A stretch of DNA of 32,649 nucleotides from Candidatus Desulfacyla euxinica. GTDB lineage: Bacteria; Desulfobacterota; DSM-4660; Desulfatiglandales; Desulfatiglandaceae. The stretch covers positions 3,906 to 36,554 of the forward strand of contig JACNJD010000247.1 in assembly GCA_014382715.1 (NCBI GenBank), read 5' to 3'. Of the stretch, positions 7,901-16,208 are shown in pieces. Under the pieces are notes generated by a model, which worked only from the letters and a program-made list of their open reading frames with translations, did not search any database and was not told where the DNA came from. Numbering within the stretch: position 1 is the first letter of the stretch; the number at the start of each line of letters is the position of its first letter. A program made the position numbers and the translations under genes.

Positions 7901-9253
7901 CTATTTCAGGTCTGGCCCAAGAATTTTGCCCACCAGGTCATACGTATGGGCCTCCGTGATTTCGACAGGCATGATTTCTCCAACAATACCCTCTCCCTCG
8001 TTTATGAGCACCTTTGTGTCCACGTCCGGGGCCATTGTTGCTGTTCTTCCGGCCAGCAACAGGTCGGTTTCAGGACTTGATCCCTCAATCAGTACAGGTA
8101 AGAGGCTACCGATTTTACGCTGATTTATTTTCTTTGAAATTCCGGCCTGGAGAGTCATGATTTCGGCCAATCTATTTTCGGCAACATCTCGATCAACAGC
8201 TGGTCTGAGGCCGGCCGCTGCTGTTCCCTTTTCCGGACTGAATGCGAAGACCCCGAGATGGTCAAATTCCGCCATCTTCACGAAAGCGCAGAGCTGATCG
8301 AACATCTCGTCTGTTTCACCAGGAAACCCGACCATCAAGGTGGTTCGAATGCTCACCCCCCGCTTCCTATTCCTTATTCTCACAATCAATTCCCCGGGGG
8401 TCTCCTGTCCGGGCTCCCGACCCATGGATTTCAGGAGAGTCTGGTTTACGTGCTGAAAGGGCAGATCAAGGTAGGGGCAGATGGTTTCCTGAGAATCAAT
8501 CAGATCCAGGAACCGTTCCGATACATTATTGGGATGTACGTATAATGGCCGGACCCACCTTATTCCATTTATGTCAATAAGACCTTCCAATAAATCCTCA
8601 AGACGGGTTTCACCATACAGATCATTTCCATACTGGCTGGTATCCTGGGCAATGAGATTAATCTCTTTTACCCCTCTCTCCGCCATCTCCTCAGCTTCCT
8701 CTATCAAAGATTTCAGTCTGCGGCTGCGGAAGGGCCCCCTTAGACCGGGTATGAGGCAGTATGTACATCTATGAGAGCACCCTTCAGCAATCCTGAGATA
8801 AGCGGTGTAAAAAGGTGTTGACTGGACCTTAGGGAGATGGTGGTCTGCTAAGAAGGTGGGTTTGCCGATAAGAAACGGGACTGGGGCGTTTTCATTATCA
8901 TTCAAGAGGATGTCTGCCACACGCCGGATTTCTCCCGTACCAAGCCACCCATCCACTTCAGGGATCTCCTTAACGAGTTTATACCCATAGCGCTGAACAA
9001 AGCATCCTGCCACCACAAGTCTCTTTAATTTGCCTTCATCCTTAAGACGTGCTGTTTCTAAGATAGTCTCAATTGCCTCTTCTACAGCGCTCTGGAGAAA
9101 ACCGCAGGTGTTGATAAGGGCAAATTCAGCATCTTCTATTCTGGATGCCAGACCAAACCCTTGAGAATCAAGGATCCCAAGCATATGCTCGCTGTCCACC
9201 AGGTTCTTGGCGCAACCGAGACTGATCAAAAAAACTTTACCATTTTTTCTCAT
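7901..9253 (-). CDS. rimO: ribosomal protein S12 (aspartate C3)-methylthiotransferase
   Basis: Radical-SAM enzyme that adds a methylthio group to the conserved Asp of ribosomal protein S12. The 450 aa show the full three-domain layout. The MTTase N-terminal domain binds an auxiliary cluster through C14 (SLGCAKNLVDSE), C50 (NTCGFL) and C84 (AGCFVQRY). The radical-SAM domain has CSHRCTYCLIPGLRG (C159, C163, C166). A C-terminal TRAM domain starts near residue 385. The CAKNLVDSEHM and IPGLRGPFRSR signatures separate RimO from the tRNA enzymes MiaB and MtaB. It lies 88 bases upstream of ispB on the same strand, so co-transcription is possible. Confidence 0.96.
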   Translation of the reverse strand: MRKNGKVFLISLGCAKNLVDSEHMLGILDSQGFGLASRIEDAEFALINTCGFLQSAVEEAIETILETARLKDEGKLKRLVVAGCFVQRYGYKLVKEIPEVDGWLGTGEIRRVADILLNDNENAPVPFLIGKPTFLADHHLPKVQSTPFYTAYLRIAEGCSHRCTYCLIPGLRGPFRSRRLKSLIEEAEEMAERGVKEINLIAQDTSQYGNDLYGETRLEDLLEGLIDINGIRWVRPLYVHPNNVSERFLDLIDSQETICPYLDLPFQHVNQTLLKSMGREPGQETPGELIVRIRNRKRGVSIRTTLMVGFPGETDEMFDQLCAFVKMAEFDHLGVFAFSPEKGTAAAGLRPAVDRDVAENRLAEIMTLQAGISKKINQRKIGSLLPVLIEGSSPETDLLLAGRTATMAPDVDTKVLINEGEGIVGEIMPVEITEAHTYDLVGKILGPDLK

Positions 9254-9366
9254 GTAAATTTCTAACCTTCTGACATATTTGTATCAGACTGCATATTATC
9301 AACAAAAGGTCAAAATCTCAACACTTCTGGTAAACCGGCCAGGATGTACAACCTCGGGATTTTTTA

Positions 9367-9406
9367 TTGACACCGGGAATCAGGGTTTGTAAAAAACGGG
9401 TGTCAA
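9367..9406 (+). promoter_or_regulatory. candidate promoter within an inverted repeat, upstream of SDR gene
   Basis: TTGACA (9367-9372) is followed after 17 bases by TAAAAA (9390-9395), a plausible sigma-70 promoter with a weak -10. TTGACACC (9367-9374) and GGTGTCAA (9399-9406) form a perfect 8-bp inverted repeat that embraces the promoter, which would suit a repressor site. It is equally possible that it is only a hairpin. Confidence 0.4.
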
Positions 9407-9458
9407 GTAAATGCGATAGGATAATTATCAACAACTTTTCAGATAAAGTGAGGAAAAA

Positions 9459-10334
9459 ATGGATATCACCGAACCGAAGATAACATTAGACGAAATACTG
9501 ATCCTTCCGGATGACAACTTCAACCCTGACAATGTCTGCATTATAACCGGTGCGGGAATGGGTATAGGCCGGGCCACTGCAATAGCGGCCGCGGCCAATG
9601 GTCTGACAGCGGTTGGACTCGACATCAATGAAGAGGAATGTGAAAAGACAGTTGAGATGGTCCATGAACTGGGCGGAAAGATGGTCTTCATCAAGACCGA
9701 TCTCACACGCGATGAAGATATAGAGCAAGCTGTGGCCGAGGCATCAAAAGTCGGCTTCATCAAGTATCTCGTCAATATCGCCGGGATCCAGCACATCGAT
9801 TCGATCGAAAATTTCCCCATGGAAAAATACGATCTCATGCAGAGGCTGATGCTGCGAGCGCCGTTCTATCTTTCGAAATTGACAATCCCGCACATGAGGA
9901 AAAGCAGTGATGGGACGGGCGGCATTGGCAATATGGCCTCCATTCACGGGCATATATGCACACTGAATAAGACGGCATATAATATTATGAAATTCGGTTT
10001 GAGGGCCCTGAGCCAGTCTGTCTCGGCCGAGGGTGATGGAAAAATCCGTTCCTTTACAGTCAGTACCGGTTTTGTCAAAACAGCCTTGGCCCTGAACCAG
10101 ATCCCTGCACAGGCAAAGCAACGGGGTATTACCCCCGAAGAGGTAGTTCGGGACGTCATGATGGGGGACTCGCGCATAAAGGAAATGATGTCTCCCATCG
10201 AAGTAGCCAATCTCTTCCTCCTGGGTTTTTCGCGTTTCGGGAAATACCTCGTCGGGGGAGATCTTCTGTTTGACGGGGGCATGGTACTTACCTATGCAGA
10301 AAAAAAAGCGGTCAAACAGAAATCTGAAGTGTAA
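9459..10334 (+). CDS. short-chain dehydrogenase/reductase
   Basis: Classical SDR, 291 aa, NAD(P)-dependent alcohol or ketone oxidoreductase. A 24-residue N-terminal extension precedes the Rossmann fold. The cofactor motif is TGAGMGIG (30-37) and the acidic end of strand 2 is GLDIN, favouring NAD(H). VNIAGIQ supplies the structural Asn-Ala-Gly. The catalytic triad is Ser161 (NMASIHG), Tyr174 and Lys178 (AYNIMKFG). The pattern MASIHGH...SQSVSAEG and the C-terminal GGDLLFDGGM resemble 3-hydroxybutyrate or sugar-alcohol dehydrogenases, without settling the substrate. It is monocistronic and followed by a dispersed repeat. It may serve the sugar genes further on, but that is only proximity. Confidence 0.85.
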   Translation: MDITEPKITLDEILILPDDNFNPDNVCIITGAGMGIGRATAIAAAANGLTAVGLDINEEECEKTVEMVHELGGKMVFIKTDLTRDEDIEQAVAEASKVGFIKYLVNIAGIQHIDSIENFPMEKYDLMQRLMLRAPFYLSKLTIPHMRKSSDGTGGIGNMASIHGHICTLNKTAYNIMKFGLRALSQSVSAEGDGKIRSFTVSTGFVKTALALNQIPAQAKQRGITPEEVVRDVMMGDSRIKEMMSPIEVANLFLLGFSRFGKYLVGGDLLFDGGMVLTYAEKKAVKQKSEV

Positions 10335-10412
10335 GGTCAAAAAGATCCGGAACCAGAAAACAGATCTTAGCGCAGCTCTTCAAATTTTGTGGTCCATCAA
10401 CCGTTGATAAAC

Positions 10413-10537
10413 TCGTAAAAAGTCGCTGACCCGTTTTCGTCATTCCCGCGTACGCGGGAATCCAGGGAAATCAACCGCTTATAGACTCCCGCGTTCGCTG
10501 GAGTGACGGCCTTGGAGACTTTTTGCCAGGCCATCAA
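10413..10537 (+). repeat. dispersed palindromic element, copy 2 (longest)
   Basis: Begins TCGTAAAAAGTC, contains the perfect hairpin core ATTCCCGCGTACGCGGGAAT and a second, inverted partial core (ACTCCCGCGTTCGCTGGAGT) followed by GACGGCCTTGGAGACTTTTT, and ends GCCAGGCCATCAA. It is the most complete of the four copies, located downstream of the SDR gene. Confidence 0.85.
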
Positions 10538-10683
10538 CCGTTTGGCCAGGGCGTAATGAGTTATCCAAATTCATTCTTATAACTTCATTGGCATTGACGC
10601 AACATTGAGGAATCTTCTCCAAAATTGTTAAACTGTTTCGGAAACTATGAGGCTTTGACCATGGAGAAAGAAATAAGAGTTGA

Positions 10684-10884
10684 AAAACCCTGGGTATATT
10701 TCCACACGCAGCAGGTATAGCAAGTGCCGCATTGGGAAGCATGTTTTCAATTGTGTCAGGGGTGTGTTCCGGGGTTGCAGGTTTATTGGAATCCCATTCG
10801 TTAATGCCTGTCAGTGTGACTTTCCTTGTGCTCACCCTTCTGAGCTTTATGTTTTTTAAAGGTGTGTTGTCTCGCGCTAAATAA
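10684..10884 (+). pseudogene. C-terminal remnant of an MFS (Bcr/CflA-like) drug transporter
   Basis: This frame is open from just after an in-frame TGA (10681-10683) to a TAA at 10882-10884 and encodes about 66 residues with no usable start. It reads KTLGIFPHAAGIASAALG, then two hydrophobic helices (MFSIVSGVCSGVAGLL and MPVSVTFLVLTLLSFMFF) and a basic tail. The PH-x-AG-x-ASA-x-LG pattern matches the last transmembrane pair of Bcr/CflA-type major facilitator exporters. The N-terminal ten helices are missing. Assignment is from memory of the family; being a non-coding chance ORF is less likely given the pattern. Confidence 0.5.
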
Positions 10885-10888
10885 TGTC

Positions 10889-10919
10889 TTGATGGCCTTG
10901 AGCCAGTCTGTCTCGGTCT
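10889..10919 (+). pseudogene. scrap of a second SDR gene (28-nt near-duplicate)
   Basis: Positions 10889-10916 match 9999-10026 inside the intact SDR gene at 26 of 28 bases. In frame it reads LMALSQSVSV followed at once by TGA, versus LRALSQSVSA in the SDR. One of the two mismatches is silent. It looks like the residue of a lost paralogue or of a small duplication; it is not functional. Confidence 0.4.
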
Positions 10920-10953
10920 GAGCCCTTCCGCTTTGCGGGTGTAGCTCTTAGTA

Positions 10954-12024
10954 CTAAAGAACCACGTCCAAGGGGCCCACATCCTCGAAACGGGCGGGCA
11001 GCCATTGAGGATTGTCGTCCTTGTCCAGGAGACGTGCGCGAACCCCTTCCACGAAATCGTGATGGGTCAGCATGAACCGGGCTGCCTTAATGTCTGTCTC
11101 ATAGACCGATTTCATGGGCTGATGTTCGTTGTGACGCAGCAGGTCCAGCGTCAGGACAACGCCGGTGGGCGAGCGTTCCGAAAGACTGGCGAAAACACCA
11201 TCACACAAGGTCCCCTGAATACTGCACTGGCGGAGATTGTTCAGCAATTCATAAACTGATGTTTTCCCTTCAAAATATGCTCTAACCCATTGATCCATAT
11301 CGGTATTTGTGGGAATGTCAATTTCAGTGACCGGTTCCAGCAAAGCCCGGATCTCTTTCGTTGCCCGGTCTTTTTCAAGCGGCAGGCCGGGCCCGGCCCG
11401 TTCAATGACACCGATCGCCTCATCCAGTTGTACGGATGGGATCAGACAGTCGGCAAAGCCCAGGCGCACGCATTCGGTGCCCCTAATCTCATATCCCGTC
11501 AAACCCAGAAACTCCGGAAACCCGGGAGGGCATTTTGCAAACATCCATCCGGTAGCGCCCACGTCGGGGAAAAATCCGATCCGGGTCTCGGGCATGGCCA
11601 TTCGGGTCTGCTCCGTTGCCAGCACCAGGTCTGCTCCGGCAGCCAGCCCGAGACCGCCTCCCATGGTAATGCCGTGGACTATTACGACCACAGGTTTGGG
11701 GAATCTGCGGACTAACAGATCCAGGTCGTACTCTTCATGCAGAAACCGCAAGGCTCGGTCCACGTCTCTGTCCCGAACTGCCTGCGACATGAATTTGATA
11801 TCGCCGCCCGCGCAAAAGGCCTGTCCTCCGGAGCCGCGAAACAGAATCAACCGCACGTCATCCGATGCAGCCGCATCATCCATGGCCCGCCGGATCCCCC
11901 TAACCGTCTCCAGGTTCAGGGTGTTCAAGTCTTTGGGCCGGTCCAGGGTGATGGTCATGACAAAGCCTTTCCGCTTCACCCGAAGTGAATTCTCGGAAAC
12001 GTTTTCCGGGGCCTCAGGATTCAT
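10954..12024 (-). CDS. 3-hydroxyisobutyryl-CoA hydrolase-like (enoyl-CoA hydratase family)
   Basis: Crotonase-fold thioesterase, 356 aa, the usual HIBCH length rather than the roughly 260 aa of enoyl-CoA hydratases. It would release 3-hydroxyisobutyrate (or 3-hydroxypropionate) from CoA in valine or propionate metabolism, in the cytosol. Seen: CAGGDIKFM and MGGGLGLAAGADLV oxyanion-hole segments, then MPETRIGFFPDVGATG (about 144-158), whose Glu and Asp are hallmarks of the hydrolase subgroup. It has a C-terminal helical extension with a weakly conserved HHDFVEGVRARLLDKD motif. The start has AGGGGG eight bases upstream. An 11-base overlap with the broken frame upstream suggests it was once translationally coupled to another gene. 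Substrate is inferred from the family. Confidence 0.85.
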   Translation of the reverse strand: MNPEAPENVSENSLRVKRKGFVMTITLDRPKDLNTLNLETVRGIRRAMDDAAASDDVRLILFRGSGGQAFCAGGDIKFMSQAVRDRDVDRALRFLHEEYDLDLLVRRFPKPVVVIVHGITMGGGLGLAAGADLVLATEQTRMAMPETRIGFFPDVGATGWMFAKCPPGFPEFLGLTGYEIRGTECVRLGFADCLIPSVQLDEAIGVIERAGPGLPLEKDRATKEIRALLEPVTEIDIPTNTDMDQWVRAYFEGKTSVYELLNNLRQCSIQGTLCDGVFASLSERSPTGVVLTLDLLRHNEHQPMKSVYETDIKAARFMLTHHDFVEGVRARLLDKDDNPQWLPARFEDVGPLDVVL

Positions 12025-12142
12025 CTATTTCCCCCTGTATCCGGTACCGGGGCCGAAGCATCTGGGATGCGTTGATATCCACAGCAATTACTCCGGGTGC
12101 ATGCTCATTGATAATTTCAGCACATCCCTTTCCCCGGGCTGT
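12014..12142 (-). pseudogene. C-terminal remnant of an unidentified gene upstream of the CoA hydrolase
   Basis: On the minus strand a 42-codon open frame ends at TGA 12016-12014, overlapping the hydrolase start (ATGAATCCTGA). It reads like real protein (CAEIINEHAPGVIAVDINA, then SQMLRPRYRIQGEIDES), but its upstream boundary is an in-frame TAA. Protein-like stretches continue in the other two minus frames: QSIRTRRTLEIIKQPGERD ending near 12105, and GIAQCYGQITFDELSLKAFA around 12160-12225. The latter is preceded by AAAGGAG near 12260. The picture is of a gene broken by frameshifts and deletion. I do not recognise the family. Confidence 0.35.
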
Positions 12143-12660
12143 TTAATGATTTCCAGGGTCCGTCGAGTGCGAATGCTTTGAGACTCAACTCGTCAAATGT
12201 TATTTGACCATAACACTGTGCGATTCCTTCCCTTTCTTTTTGCTTCAAATACAACTCCTTTCATCGCATTCCCCCCCCTATATGGATCTCTAATCCATCA
12301 TAAATTTATGGTCTTGTAAAAAGGCAAGAAGTTCAAGATGGATATGTTAAAATAATATGGTCTTCTATGAAACGCAACGATAAATTTAATCCAGGCTTAT
12401 GGAAGATCAGCAGAGAGGGGTACGGTGCTGCAACTCTGTGGGCACAGGGCACAGTATCTTTTTTTCAACACAGACATATTTCCCCCTCTCAAGATAGTTT
12501 CATCCATAAATGTCCATTTTCAGCAGCCTGTACCACTGGATTCTAACATTCACCCTGAGGATTAATTCCTCATATGTCTAATGTGTTGAAATCTAAACTT
12601 GTTCTGGAACCGCAGAGTGCTGAATAAGGAATATTAAAATTCGATTCGGGGAATCCTCTA
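12143..12660. other. long non-coding or decayed stretch
   Basis: About 520 bases with no intact gene. It holds the frame-broken upstream part of the remnant above, the inverted repeat GTCAAAT-GTT-ATTTGAC (12192-12208), a run of eight C's, and a 26-aa minus-strand mini-ORF (12477-12397) with a good GAGGGGG site. The mini-ORF product contains YCALCPQSC, faintly like the N-terminal Fe-S motif of molybdopterin oxidoreductases, then stops. I would not call it a gene. Confidence 0.4.
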
Positions 12661-12661
12661 T

Positions 12662-12727
12662 TTGACTTAAAGCCTGAATTCCAGTATGATTTTTCTTTTT
12701 GGAAAAGTCATCTGAAACTTATGACTT
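12662..12727 (+). promoter_or_regulatory. sigma-70 promoter and operator-like inverted repeat of the xylAB operon
   Basis: TTGACT (12662-12667), a 17-base spacer and TATGAT (12685-12690) give a near-consensus promoter reading toward the PfpI-xylA-xylB genes. Transcription would start near 12697. Immediately downstream, AAGTCAT (12705-12711) and ATGACTT (12721-12727) form a perfect 7-bp inverted repeat with a 9-base spacer, well placed for a repressor. The leader to the first start codon would be about 110 bases. Confidence 0.6.
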
Positions 12728-12807
12728 GAGACATTGGCGCCAAGGATTTGTGCCCATTAATTACAAACGAATGTCCGATGAAAAGGAAAATCGAACAGGA
12801 GGAAGAG

Positions 12808-13323
12808 ATGGAACTGGAAGGAAAAAAGATCATTATCCTGGTTGAAGAGATGTTCAATGACCTCGAATTCTGGTATCCCTATTACAGGCTTAAGGAGGCG
12901 GGGGCCCATGTGGTAGTGGTGGGATCAGGCAGCGCCGAAGCATACTCCGGCAAATCAGGAACTAAGGCAAAGGCGGATGCCGCTGCCGATCAGATTTCAG
13001 CCTCGGAATTTGATGGCATCATCATCCCGGGTGGATATGCGCCTGATCTCATGAGGCGTTATCCGGAGATGGTCAAACTGGTAAAAGAACTGTTTGAGGC
13101 ACAGAAAGTGGTGGCGGCCATCTGCCACGCCGGCTGGATGCTGGCGTCGGCCCGGATACTGGAAGGCCGCAAGGTGACTTCGTTTTTTGCAATCAAGGAT
13201 GACTTGATTAATGCAGGGGCAAACTGGGTTGACGAGGAAGTGGTAATAGACGGAAAACTGATCACAAGCAGGAAGCCGGATGATCTTCCTGCCTTTATGA
13301 GAGCGGTTATCAAAGAGTTCTGA
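12808..13323 (+). CDS. DJ-1/PfpI family protein
   Basis: Class I glutamine amidotransferase-like fold, PfpI branch, 171 aa from the chosen start. ATG 12808 follows AGGAGG by five bases and begins directly before strand 1 (KKIIILVEEMFND); the track's start at 12748 adds 20 charged residues without a site. Seen: the conserved acidic residue in VEEMFNDLEFWYP, GGYAPDLMRRYPE, the nucleophile elbow AAICHAGWMLASA (Cys106) and LITSRKPDDLPAFM. PfpI-like proteins have been linked to peptidase, glyoxalase III or deglycase activity, and none can be chosen here. As first gene of a sugar operon, detoxifying a reactive carbonyl intermediate is an attractive but untested role. The next gene starts 24 bases downstream. 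Confidence 0.88.
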   Translation: MELEGKKIIILVEEMFNDLEFWYPYYRLKEAGAHVVVVGSGSAEAYSGKSGTKAKADAAADQISASEFDGIIIPGGYAPDLMRRYPEMVKLVKELFEAQKVVAAICHAGWMLASARILEGRKVTSFFAIKDDLINAGANWVDEEVVIDGKLITSRKPDDLPAFMRAVIKEF

Positions 13324-13347
13324 TTTCCAGCACAGAAGGAGTCAAAG

Positions 13348-14661
13348 ATGAAAGAATTCTTCCCTGAAATTCAAGATAGAATTCCCTATGAAGGGGCAGA
13401 CTCAAAAAACCCCTTGGCTTTCAAGTATTATGAACCGAACCGAATGGTCGGACAAAAATCTATGGAAGATCATTTAAGATTCTCCGTGGCTTACTGGCAT
13501 ACCTTCAAGGCCACAGGTGTTGATCCTTTCGGGGCCGCAACTTTTGACAGGCCCTGGAACCGGGGGACAACGCCAATGGAGCAAGCCGAGAATACGTTGC
13601 GGGCCGCCTTCGAATTCTTTCAGAAACTTGGGGTTCCCTATTACTGTTTCCACGATCGGGATTTGGCCCCGGAGGTGGAAACATTCGCGGAATCCTGCAA
13701 GAACCTTGAATCGATGGTTGAAAAGGCCAAACAACTACAAGAGGACACAGGAATTAAACTCCTTTGGGGAACTGCAAATCTTTTTGGTCATCCGCGCTAT
13801 TCGCACGGCGCAGCAACTAACCCGGATGCCCACGTATTTGCCTATGCGGCTGCCCAGGTGAAACACGCCATTGCAGCGACTATGGAGCTTGGCGGAGCAA
13901 ACTATGTCTTTTGGGGTGGCCGGGAAGGGTATGAGACGCTGTTTAACACGGACATGAAAAGGGAGCACGAGCAATTGGCCCGATTTTTTCATATGGCTGT
14001 GGATTATGCCAAACAGATAGGGTTTGACGGGCAGTTTCTGATCGAGCCAAAGCCAAAGGAGCCCACTAAACATCAGTACGATTTCGATGCCGCTACCGTT
14101 TTGGGTTTCCTTGGCGCCTATGATCTGTTGGACCATTTCAAGTTGAACATCGAAGCGAATCATGCGACCCTGGCAGGACATTCCTTTGAACACGATTTGA
14201 CGCTCGCCTCCATGAACGGCAAACTGGGAAGTATCGACGCTAATGTAGGCGACACACTCTTGGGTTGGGATACGGACCAATTCCCCACTGACCCGGCTAT
14301 GTGTGCCAAGGCCATGTTGATTGTGCTGGCCCAGGGTGGCCTCGGAAAGGGAGGTTTAAACTTCGATGCAAAACCACGGAGAGGGTCCTTCGACCCGATC
14401 GATCTATTCTACGCCCATATCAGCGGGATGGATGCCTTTGCCCGCGGCCTGTTGGCTGCCCAGCAAATCATGGACGATGGTCTCCTTGATAAGTTCATCG
14501 AAGAGCGTTATGCCAGCTACTCAGGAAGCATCGGAAAGCAGATCATGTCGGGAGAGGCGACTTTTGAATCTCTTGAGGGATCGATCATGGAAAAAGGCGA
14601 GCCATCCCTTGAAAGCGGCAGACAGGAGATGCTGGAGAGCATTTTCATGTCTTATTTTTGA
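13348..14661 (+). CDS. xylA: xylose isomerase
   Basis: Metal-dependent aldose-ketose isomerase converting D-xylose to D-xylulose, cytosolic. It is 437 aa, the length of class II enzymes. Almost every signature is present: [32 protein letters not shown] (catalytic His and Asp), [37 protein letters not shown], the metal-site [26 protein letters not shown], and [18 protein letters not shown]. The ribosome-binding site AGAAGGAG precedes ATG. Class II enzymes also accept other aldoses (glucose, ribose, allose), so xylose need not be the natural substrate in this setting. Its stop overlaps a potential TTG start of xylB, and both are clearly one transcript. Confidence 0.97.
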   Translation: MKEFFPEIQDRIPYEGADSKNPLAFKYYEPNRMVGQKSMEDHLRFSVAYWHTFKATGVDPFGAATFDRPWNRGTTPMEQAENTLRAAFEFFQKLGVPYYCFHDRDLAPEVETFAESCKNLESMVEKAKQLQEDTGIKLLWGTANLFGHPRYSHGAATNPDAHVFAYAAAQVKHAIAATMELGGANYVFWGGREGYETLFNTDMKREHEQLARFFHMAVDYAKQIGFDGQFLIEPKPKEPTKHQYDFDAATVLGFLGAYDLLDHFKLNIEANHATLAGHSFEHDLTLASMNGKLGSIDANVGDTLLGWDTDQFPTDPAMCAKAMLIVLAQGGLGKGGLNFDAKPRRGSFDPIDLFYAHISGMDAFARGLLAAQQIMDDGLLDKFIEERYASYSGSIGKQIMSGEATFESLEGSIMEKGEPSLESGRQEMLESIFMSYF

Positions 14662-14681
14662 GTGAGCCCTTAGGATCTACC

Positions 14682-16199
14682 ATGCAAGGAGACCAGCTTT
14701 TTTTAGGAATTGACAGCGGCACCCAGGGGACAAAGACCGTTGTGTTCAGTCCTGGGCAGGGAAAAATCATAGCCGAGGCATTCGCTGCACATGATATCAT
14801 TGAAAACAACACCGGTCGACGGGAGCAGGATCCAAAATGGTGGATAGACGCTTGCACCAGGGTGCTCCATGAAGTCTTGCAGACTGAAGGTGTTGTTAGG
14901 GATCGGGTTTGTGCCATCGGAGTCTCCGGCCAACAGCACGGGTTTGTGCCCCTGGATGACCGAGGAGAGGTGATTCGCCCGGCAAAACTGTGGTGTGATA
15001 CGGAGACTACACCACAATGCGATGAGATCACTGAAAAAGTAGGGGGCCGGGAAAAGGTCATTGAGCTCATCGGGAATTCAGTTGCTGCAGGATTTACCGC
15101 TTCTAAAATCCTTTGGATGAAACAGCACGAACCGGAAAATTATGATCATCTAAAAACAATCCTGCTCCCCCATGATTATATCAACTACTGGCTGACGGGG
15201 GAAAAGAAATCAGAATTTGGAGATGCTTCAGGCACCGCCTATTTTGATGTAAGAACAAGATCATGGTCTACAACTATCCTTGAGGCCATCGATGATTCAG
15301 GGAAACTGGCCCGCTGCCTGCCTGAACTGATATCGTCCGACATCCCGGTGGGGACGATTAGATCCTCCATTGCCGAACGTTTCCAGCTATCGCCCGATGT
15401 TCTTGTCTCTTCCGGAGGGGGGGACAACATGGTGGCTGCCATCGGAACAGGGAACGTTAGTCCCGGTATAATTACCATGAGTCTCGGGACCTCCGGAACC
15501 ATTTACTCCTTCACAAACCATCCGGTTGTTGACCCAAATGGGGAACTGGCTGCCTTCTGTTCCAGCAGCGGTGGATGGCTGCCACTGGCATGTACGATGA
15601 ATGTGACTGTTGCAACCGAACTCACAAGAGCAGTGCTCGGTCTTAATCTGAAGGATCTGAATGAAAAGGTTTCATCAGCACCCATTGGCTCCGGAGGAAT
15701 TATTTTGCTCCCCTATTTCAATGGGGAGCGGACACCCTCATTGCCGAAAGCCAAGGCCTCTTTTTTCGGTCTGACGAGCACAAACTATACCCCGGAGAAC
15801 CTTTGTCGTGCTTCCATGGAGGGCGCAACACTGGGATTGCGCTACGGGCTTGAAGTGCTAATTAAGCAGGGAATAGACCCCACGGAAATCCGTCTTGTGG
15901 GCGGTGGTGCCAAGAGCCGGGTCTGGCGTCAGATGGTGGCAGATATATTTGATTGCCCAGTGATCTGTCCGAAATCTGACGAGGCGGGAGCGGTGGGAGC
16001 TGCGCTCCAGGCCATGTGGTGTTATCTCAACGAAAAGGAAGGTGGTGCTTCTCTAAAGGAACTTACGGATGATTTTATTTCATTAGATGAATCCACAAGG
16101 TCTCAACCAGAGACTTCCAATGTTTCTCAATATGCCGATATTTATCAACGCTATATGGAAATAAATAATGAGATGAAATCCTTGTTTGAAGGTAAGTAA
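14682..16199 (+). CDS. xylB: xylulokinase (FGGY family)
   Basis: ATP-dependent phosphorylation of D-xylulose to xylulose 5-phosphate, following XylA. 505 aa from ATG 14682, supported by TAGGA seven bases upstream and by the protein starting just before FLGIDSGTQGTKTVVF. The track's TTG start (14658, overlapping the xylA stop) adds eight residues and is not favoured. Domain I: phosphate-binding DSGTQGTK, SGQQHGFVPLD, LPHDYINYWLTGE. Domain II: SSGGGDNMVAAIGTG with the catalytic Asp, SLGTSGTIYSF, and the adenosine motif VGGGAKSRVWRQMVADIF. The SGQQHG and YINYWLTG motifs favour xylulokinase over glycerol or gluconate kinases. It feeds Rpe and the pentose phosphate pathway. Confidence 0.95.
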   Translation: MQGDQLFLGIDSGTQGTKTVVFSPGQGKIIAEAFAAHDIIENNTGRREQDPKWWIDACTRVLHEVLQTEGVVRDRVCAIGVSGQQHGFVPLDDRGEVIRPAKLWCDTETTPQCDEITEKVGGREKVIELIGNSVAAGFTASKILWMKQHEPENYDHLKTILLPHDYINYWLTGEKKSEFGDASGTAYFDVRTRSWSTTILEAIDDSGKLARCLPELISSDIPVGTIRSSIAERFQLSPDVLVSSGGGDNMVAAIGTGNVSPGIITMSLGTSGTIYSFTNHPVVDPNGELAAFCSSSGGWLPLACTMNVTVATELTRAVLGLNLKDLNEKVSSAPIGSGGIILLPYFNGERTPSLPKAKASFFGLTSTNYTPENLCRASMEGATLGLRYGLEVLIKQGIDPTEIRLVGGGAKSRVWRQMVADIFDCPVICPKSDEAGAVGAALQAMWCYLNEKEGGASLKELTDDFISLDESTRSQPETSNVSQYADIYQRYMEINNEMKSLFEGK

Positions 16200-16208
16200 C
16201 GAAGATTC

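Noticed and set aside
9744-10340. 198-aa minus-strand ORF
   Set aside because: Lies fully inside the SDR gene in antisense, with composition typical of a shadow.
10479-10982. 167-aa minus-strand ORF
   Set aside because: It runs across repeat copy 2, the MFS remnant and the hydrolase end, and shows no domain or ribosome-binding site.
11309-12181. 290-aa plus-strand ORF
   Set aside because: It is antisense to the well-supported CoA hydrolase gene, Pro/Arg/Ser-rich and without motifs: a shadow frame.
12193-12195. In-frame TGA in the 12.2-kb remnant as a selenocysteine codon
   Set aside because: The surrounding frames are broken elsewhere as well, no SECIS-like hairpin follows at the right distance, and no selenoprotein family is recognised.
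12397-12477. 26-aa ORF with CALCPQSC as start of a molybdopterin oxidoreductase
   Set aside because: The motif similarity is faint and the frame stops at once; there is not enough to call a pseudogene.
14658-14681. TTG start of xylB overlapping the xylA stop
   Set aside because: ATG 14682 has its own TAGGA site and matches the usual xylulokinase N-terminus.
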